In this document: in pieces, positions 60,424-64,000 of the stretch
Position numbering within the stretch: position 1 is the stretch's first letter
Layout of the letters: each line of letters starts with the position of its first letter
The notes under the pieces: model-generated
What the model was told of the DNA's origin: nothing
Databases searched by the model: none
Seen by the model: the letters and a program-made list of their open reading frames with translations, nothing else
NCBI GenBank assembly: GCA_937989585.1
Contig: CALKRW010000061.1
Coordinates: 1 to 64,000, forward strand
Direction of reading: 5' to 3'
DNA from: an uncultured Porphyromonadaceae bacterium
GTDB lineage: Bacteria > Bacteroidota > Bacteroidia > Bacteroidales > Muribaculaceae
DNA: 64,000 bases
Translations under genes and position numbers: made by a program

Positions 60424-60870
60424 ATGCCAAGCGAAGTCAGAATAGACAAGTGGCTATGGGCTATGCGCGTCTTCAAGACGCGTACTCTCGCCACGGATGC
60501 ATGTAAGAAAGGCCGTGTCACCCTGGGGCCTGCGCCCGGCATCATCGCCAAACCTTCAAGGACAATCAAGGTGGGCGATATCGTTAATGTTCGCAAACCG
60601 CCGGTTACATATTCATTCAGGGTACGGGCTCTTACCGAAAATCGCCTCGGTGCAAAACTTGTCCCGGACTACCTTGAAAACATTACTCCGCAATCACAAT
60701 ATGATTTGCTGGATGTTGTACGTATCTCGGGTTTTGTGGACCGGCGTAAAGGCCTGGGACGGCCCACAAAGCGAGAAGGCCGTGAACTGCGTGGATTCAC
60801 AGATGAGGCTTACAGTAACGATTTCTATCTGGACTGGGAAGACGATACTGATGAGAACGACGATGAATAA
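60424..60870 (+). CDS. S4-domain RNA-binding protein (Hsp15/HslR-like)
   Basis: The 148-residue product starts MPSEVRIDKWLWAMRVFKTR, the classic S4 fold of Hsp15-like proteins, with VTLGPAPGIIAKPSRTIKVGDIV (here in part as IIAKPSRTIKVGDIV) completing the domain. A basic middle (RRKGLGRPTKREGRELRG) and an acidic tail (DWEDDTDENDDE) follow. Hsp15 proteins rescue stalled 50S subunits carrying peptidyl-tRNA, which fits its position 1 nt behind pth. An earlier in-frame start inside pth is unlikely. Confidence 0.9.
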   Translation: MPSEVRIDKWLWAMRVFKTRTLATDACKKGRVTLGPAPGIIAKPSRTIKVGDIVNVRKPPVTYSFRVRALTENRLGAKLVPDYLENITPQSQYDLLDVVRISGFVDRRKGLGRPTKREGRELRGFTDEAYSNDFYLDWEDDTDENDDE

Positions 60871-61058
60871 GGCCTTTAATTTGGTTATTTGAGTTTTTTT
60901 TATGAACTTTGCATTGTCTATGGCTTCGGAATCTAGGAATTCCATGCCGATTGCATGACATAATGACATTTTGCACAATCTGTATAGCGTCTGCAAAATC
61001 TGTATCAGGATACGCTGACGTGGCAATTTACGTTCAGCCTAATAGATAAAATATATAG

Positions 61059-62084
61059 ATGGAATTTACAGCCAATATGATCGCCTCTCTGATAGGCGGA
61101 AAGGTTGAGGGCGACGGTGACGTCAAGGTTTGCACCTTCGCAAAAATAGAAGAAGGTCATCCCGGGGCACTTTCGTTCCTGGCGAATCCCAAATATACAC
61201 ATTATATATATAGTACACAGGCATCGGTTGTTCTTGTCTCAAATACCTTTGTCGCCGAACATCCGGTGAATGCGACACTGATTCGTGTCGACAATCCTTA
61301 CGAGACGCTTTCGGAACTCATGAGCAAGGTTGACGAGGCTATGAACAGTCATCCGGCAGGTATTGAAGAGCCTTCGTTTATTGCCGAAGATGCCACTCTC
61401 GGTGAAGATGTTTATATAGGTGCTTTCGCATATGTAGGCAAAGGTGCTAGAATAGGGCGCGGCGCCAAGATCTATCCTCAGGTTTATATTGGGGCCGGTG
61501 CCGTAATCGGAGAGGATTCGGTCATATATCCAGGTGTCAAGGTATACAAGGGCTGCAGGATAGGTAACCGCTGTATACTCCATTCCGGTGTGGTCGTCGG
61601 GGGGGACGGATTCGGTTTTGCCCCTAAGTCCGACGGTACCTATCACAAAATACCTCAGATGGGTATTGTCGAGATTGCCGATGATGTCGAGATAGGAGCG
61701 AATACCACAGTAGACCGAGCTACGATGGGGGCAACCCGCATAGGTCGCGGCACGAAACTTGACAATCTCATACAAGTTGCACATAATGTTGAAATCGGCC
61801 AAGATACTGTAATTGCATCACAGGCGGGTATTGCGGGTTCCTCAAAAATCGGCAACAACTGTATGGTGGGTGGTCAGGTCGGCATTTCCGGACATATTAA
61901 TGTGGGTGACCGTGTCGGCATCGGTGCCCAGTCGGGTGTTCCAAACAATGTCCGTGATGATTCCCGCATTATGGGCTATCCTGCAGTGCCGGCCGGTGAT
62001 TTCAAGCGTCAGGCTGCATATATGCGCCGTCTCGGCCAGTTATTCGATGATGTCAGTGCATTGAAAAAGAAGGCAGGCAACTAA
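61059..62084 (+). CDS. lpxD: UDP-3-O-acylglucosamine N-acyltransferase
   Basis: The 341-residue protein has the N-terminal uridine-binding domain (1-100), a left-handed beta-helix of hexapeptide repeats (about 105-300, with VVVGGDGFGFAP and the catalytic His region IQVAHNVEIGQ) and a C-terminal helix. It adds the N-linked 3-hydroxyacyl chain in lipid A synthesis. The length is normal. It leads the lpxD-lpxC/fabZ-lpxA cluster; no strong TAnnTTTG promoter was found in the 188 bp upstream. Confidence 0.96.
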   Translation: MEFTANMIASLIGGKVEGDGDVKVCTFAKIEEGHPGALSFLANPKYTHYIYSTQASVVLVSNTFVAEHPVNATLIRVDNPYETLSELMSKVDEAMNSHPAGIEEPSFIAEDATLGEDVYIGAFAYVGKGARIGRGAKIYPQVYIGAGAVIGEDSVIYPGVKVYKGCRIGNRCILHSGVVVGGDGFGFAPKSDGTYHKIPQMGIVEIADDVEIGANTTVDRATMGATRIGRGTKLDNLIQVAHNVEIGQDTVIASQAGIAGSSKIGNNCMVGGQVGISGHINVGDRVGIGAQSGVPNNVRDDSRIMGYPAVPAGDFKRQAAYMRRLGQLFDDVSALKKKAGN

Positions 62085-62165
62085 GGATACCGTTCCATAT
62101 ATTTCATACAATAATAGAATATCAAGTTTAGAACAAAAACAATCATAAACATTTCTCCGCTAACG

Positions 62166-63548
62166 ATGAAGCAGTTAACCCTCAAAGATTCGTTTGAAAT
62201 TTCCGGCAAAGGCCTTCACACCGGACTACAGATAAACGCGAAGTTCAACCCTGCACCAGAAAACCATGGTTACAAAATCAAACGCGTGGATCTGGATGGC
62301 CAGCCTGTCATCGATGCTGTCGCAGAAAATATCATCGCCACCAATCGAGGTACCGTAATAGGACAAGGCGAAGCCACTGTCTCGACAATTGAGCATGCGA
62401 TGGCAGCACTTTATGCAGCAGAGATTGATAACGTGCTGATTGAAGTCAATGCACCCGAACTTCCCATCCTTGACGGAAGCGCAATAGTCTACGCTGATGC
62501 GATAGCCTCTGTGGGAGTAGTGGAGCAGAAGGCCGAGAAAGAATTTTTCGTTGTCCGTCATAAAATAGAGGTCAGCGATGAGGCGACGGGAGCAAGTATA
62601 ACCCTGCTGCCGGATGATGAACTTAACCTGGATGTAAAAATCAACTATGATTCTCCTGTTCTGGCAAACCAATATGCCACTCTGGGAAATCTTGATGAAT
62701 TCGCCAATGAAATCGCCGGTAGCCGTACTTTTGTTTTTGTTCGTGAAATAGAGGACCTTATCAAGGCCAACCTGATTAAGGGCGGAGATCTTGATAATGC
62801 CATTGTCATATATGATTCCCCCCTGAGTCAGGAACATCTTGATTCTATCGCAGACCTTATGGGAGCTCCGCACAAACATGTTACAGAGTTCGGTTTCATC
62901 AACGAGACACCTCTGTCCCATGATAACGAGCCTGCGCGTCACAAACTGCTTGATCTGCTCGGTGATCTTGCGCTTATTGGCCGGCCTCTCAAGGGGCGTG
63001 TTCTGGCTACGCGTCCCGGACATTCCATTAACGCCAAACTTACCAAGCTTCTTCGCCGCGACGTGAAACGCATGGACGTTATAGCACCTCAGTATGATCC
63101 CAACAAGGCGCCTATACTTGATAACAACGGCATCCGCCGTCTTCTTCCCCACCGCTATCCGTTCCTGCTTGTCGACAAGATAATAGACAAGAGTGATAAC
63201 TATATCGTGGGTGTGAAGAATGTTACTACCAATGAGCCTTTCTTTCAGGGACATTTTCCACAGGAGCCTGTTATGCCCGGCGTATTGCTTGTCGAGGCAA
63301 TGGCGCAGACAGGTGGCCTTCTGGTTCTCGGAACTGTGGAGGATCCCGAACGTTATTCGACATACTTCATGAAGATTGACAACGTGAAGTTCAGGCAGAA
63401 AGTAGTTCCAGGCGACACGGTACTTTTCCATGTCTCGTTCATGACCGAACTCCGTCGCGGATGCGCTGTCATGAAAGGCCGTGCTTTCGTAGGCGAGAAA
63501 CTCGTTACCGAATGTGAGTTCATGGCTCAGATTATCAAGAATAAATAA
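62166..63548 (+). CDS. lpxC-fabZ: Fused LpxC deacetylase / FabZ dehydratase
   Basis: The 460-residue protein joins LpxC (about 1-295, with zinc ligands in TIEHAMAALYA and EPARHKLLDLLGDLALIG, and RPGHSINAKL) to FabZ (about 315-460, with LLPHRYPFLLVDKI and FFQGHFPQEPVMPGVLLVEAMAQ, in part HFPQEPVMPGVLLVEAMAQ). LpxC removes the acetyl group from UDP-acyl-GlcNAc, the committed step of lipid A synthesis. FabZ dehydrates 3-hydroxyacyl-ACP, which competes for the same acyl pool. The fusion is normal in Bacteroidota. Confidence 0.97.
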   Translation: MKQLTLKDSFEISGKGLHTGLQINAKFNPAPENHGYKIKRVDLDGQPVIDAVAENIIATNRGTVIGQGEATVSTIEHAMAALYAAEIDNVLIEVNAPELPILDGSAIVYADAIASVGVVEQKAEKEFFVVRHKIEVSDEATGASITLLPDDELNLDVKINYDSPVLANQYATLGNLDEFANEIAGSRTFVFVREIEDLIKANLIKGGDLDNAIVIYDSPLSQEHLDSIADLMGAPHKHVTEFGFINETPLSHDNEPARHKLLDLLGDLALIGRPLKGRVLATRPGHSINAKLTKLLRRDVKRMDVIAPQYDPNKAPILDNNGIRRLLPHRYPFLLVDKIIDKSDNYIVGVKNVTTNEPFFQGHFPQEPVMPGVLLVEAMAQTGGLLVLGTVEDPERYSTYFMKIDNVKFRQKVVPGDTVLFHVSFMTELRRGCAVMKGRAFVGEKLVTECEFMAQIIKNK

Positions 63549-63674
63549 AGTAAATATATGGCCTGACGATAATTCAGTTGAATCATCGTCGGGAGCCTTA
63601 TTAAGACGACAGTGTTATCAGAGATGTTTTGAAAGGTTATGTATTAACCAGAAAGACTTTAAGAATTAATTTTA

Positions 63675-64000
63675 ATGAAACAACCATTAGCCTATATCCA
63701 TCCAGCGGCAAAAATCGCACAAAGCGTAGTAATCGATCCATTCGTCACGATTGATCAGAATGTAGAGATAGGAGAAGGTACCCGCATCGGAAGTAACGTG
63801 ACGATTCTTGAAGGTGCCCGTATCGGTCGTAACTGTACCATCTTTCCGGGTGCTGTGATTGGTGCTATTCCTCAGGATCTTAAGTTCCGCGGAGAGGACA
63901 CCCTGGCTATTATCGGCGATAATACCACCATACGTGAGTGTGTGACAATCAACCGCGGTACAGCGGCCAAGAACAAGACCGTTGTAGGAAACAACTGTCT
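63675..64000 (+). CDS. lpxA: UDP-GlcNAc acyltransferase, 5' part
   Basis: The frame starts MKQPLAYIHPAAKIAQSVVI and runs to the window end without a stop (108 codons seen). Hexapeptide repeats (VEIGEGTRIGSNVTILEGARIG) and the LpxA block GAVIGAIPQDLKFRGEDTLA, then RECVTINRGTA, identify it. It performs the first acylation of lipid A synthesis. It follows lpxC-fabZ after 126 bp, a gap that contains an imperfect hairpin (GACGAT 63565-63570 with ATCGTC 63585-63590) of unknown use. Confidence 0.95.
   Translation, partial: MKQPLAYIHPAAKIAQSVVIDPFVTIDQNVEIGEGTRIGSNVTILEGARIGRNCTIFPGAVIGAIPQDLKFRGEDTLAIIGDNTTIRECVTINRGTAAKNKTVVGNNC

Noticed and set aside
62226..63431. A 401-codon minus-strand open frame
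   Set aside because: It lies entirely antisense to lpxC-fabZ, whose motifs are unambiguous; the product has no recognisable pattern.
1..64000. CRISPR arrays, rRNA genes, prophage or complete insertion sequences
   Set aside because: No regularly spaced repeats with unique spacers, no rRNA sequence, and no transposase, integrase or phage structural genes were seen.

Overview
The window looks like chromosomal DNA of a member of the order Bacteroidales, most likely family Muribaculaceae. The evidence is a Bacteroidota-type promoter (TAnnTTTG, often with TTTG about 20 bp upstream) in front of many genes, a fused LpxC-FabZ enzyme, the rpmB-rpmG-DUF4295 cluster, an EF-G paralog of the Bacteroides EF-G2 type, FadL- and PorT-like outer-membrane barrels, and C-terminal segments resembling type IX secretion (T9SS) signals. 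The family-level call is inference. No rRNA, complete insertion sequence, prophage or CRISPR array was seen.

Layout. 1-2033: tRNA-Thr with terminator, the ribosomal protein cluster rpmB-rpmG-DUF4295, then a 700 bp gap holding a perfect 23 bp inverted repeat around an outward-facing promoter (candidate invertible promoter). 2034-10264: a LytS/LytTR-type two-component system (minus strand) divergent from a GNAT acetyltransferase and a complete tripartite RND efflux pump (plus strand). The shared intergenic region carries a strikingly mirror-symmetric array of 21 bp-spaced repeats. 10365-15711: a secreted esterase, a small membrane protein, a LysM/periplasmic-binding protein, a PorT-like barrel and a FadL-like barrel. 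15740-19105: a SAM methyltransferase divergent from class III fructose bisphosphatase. 19151-26331 (minus): menaquinone genes menD-menB-menC-menE preceded by a DUF4923 gene and a membrane-bound nucleotide-sugar dehydratase. 26542-29921 (minus): ffh, folD and a CapA-like protein. 30058-31259 (minus): panC-panD. 31536-33692: EF-G2-like factor. 33822-38432 (minus): TamB. 38749-41275: a membrane-anchored AraC-type regulator and a leucine-rich-repeat surface protein.

41276-43173 is the most accessory-looking part: an orphan promoter with no clear gene, a HepT/MntA toxin-antitoxin pair, and tRNA-Ser. The rest is mostly housekeeping or cell envelope: prfB without the usual frameshift site, a secreted hypothetical protein, a nucleoside phosphorylase, a thioesterase with dprA, a C45-type NTN hydrolase, a DUF486 protein, a 1225-residue secreted rhamnogalacturonan lyase-like protein, a PIF1-like helicase fused to TPRs, a FadL-like protein, a Tyr/Trp/Gly-rich secreted protein, an HdeD-like membrane protein, the rplY-pth-S4 cluster, and the lipid A genes lpxD, lpxC-fabZ and lpxA (cut by the window end).

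The best candidates for new biology are the symmetric control region at 3904-4103, the putative invertible promoter at 1464-1725, and the tRNA-Ser/HepT-MntA/orphan-promoter segment. All functional statements rest on reading motifs by eye; no database search was run.
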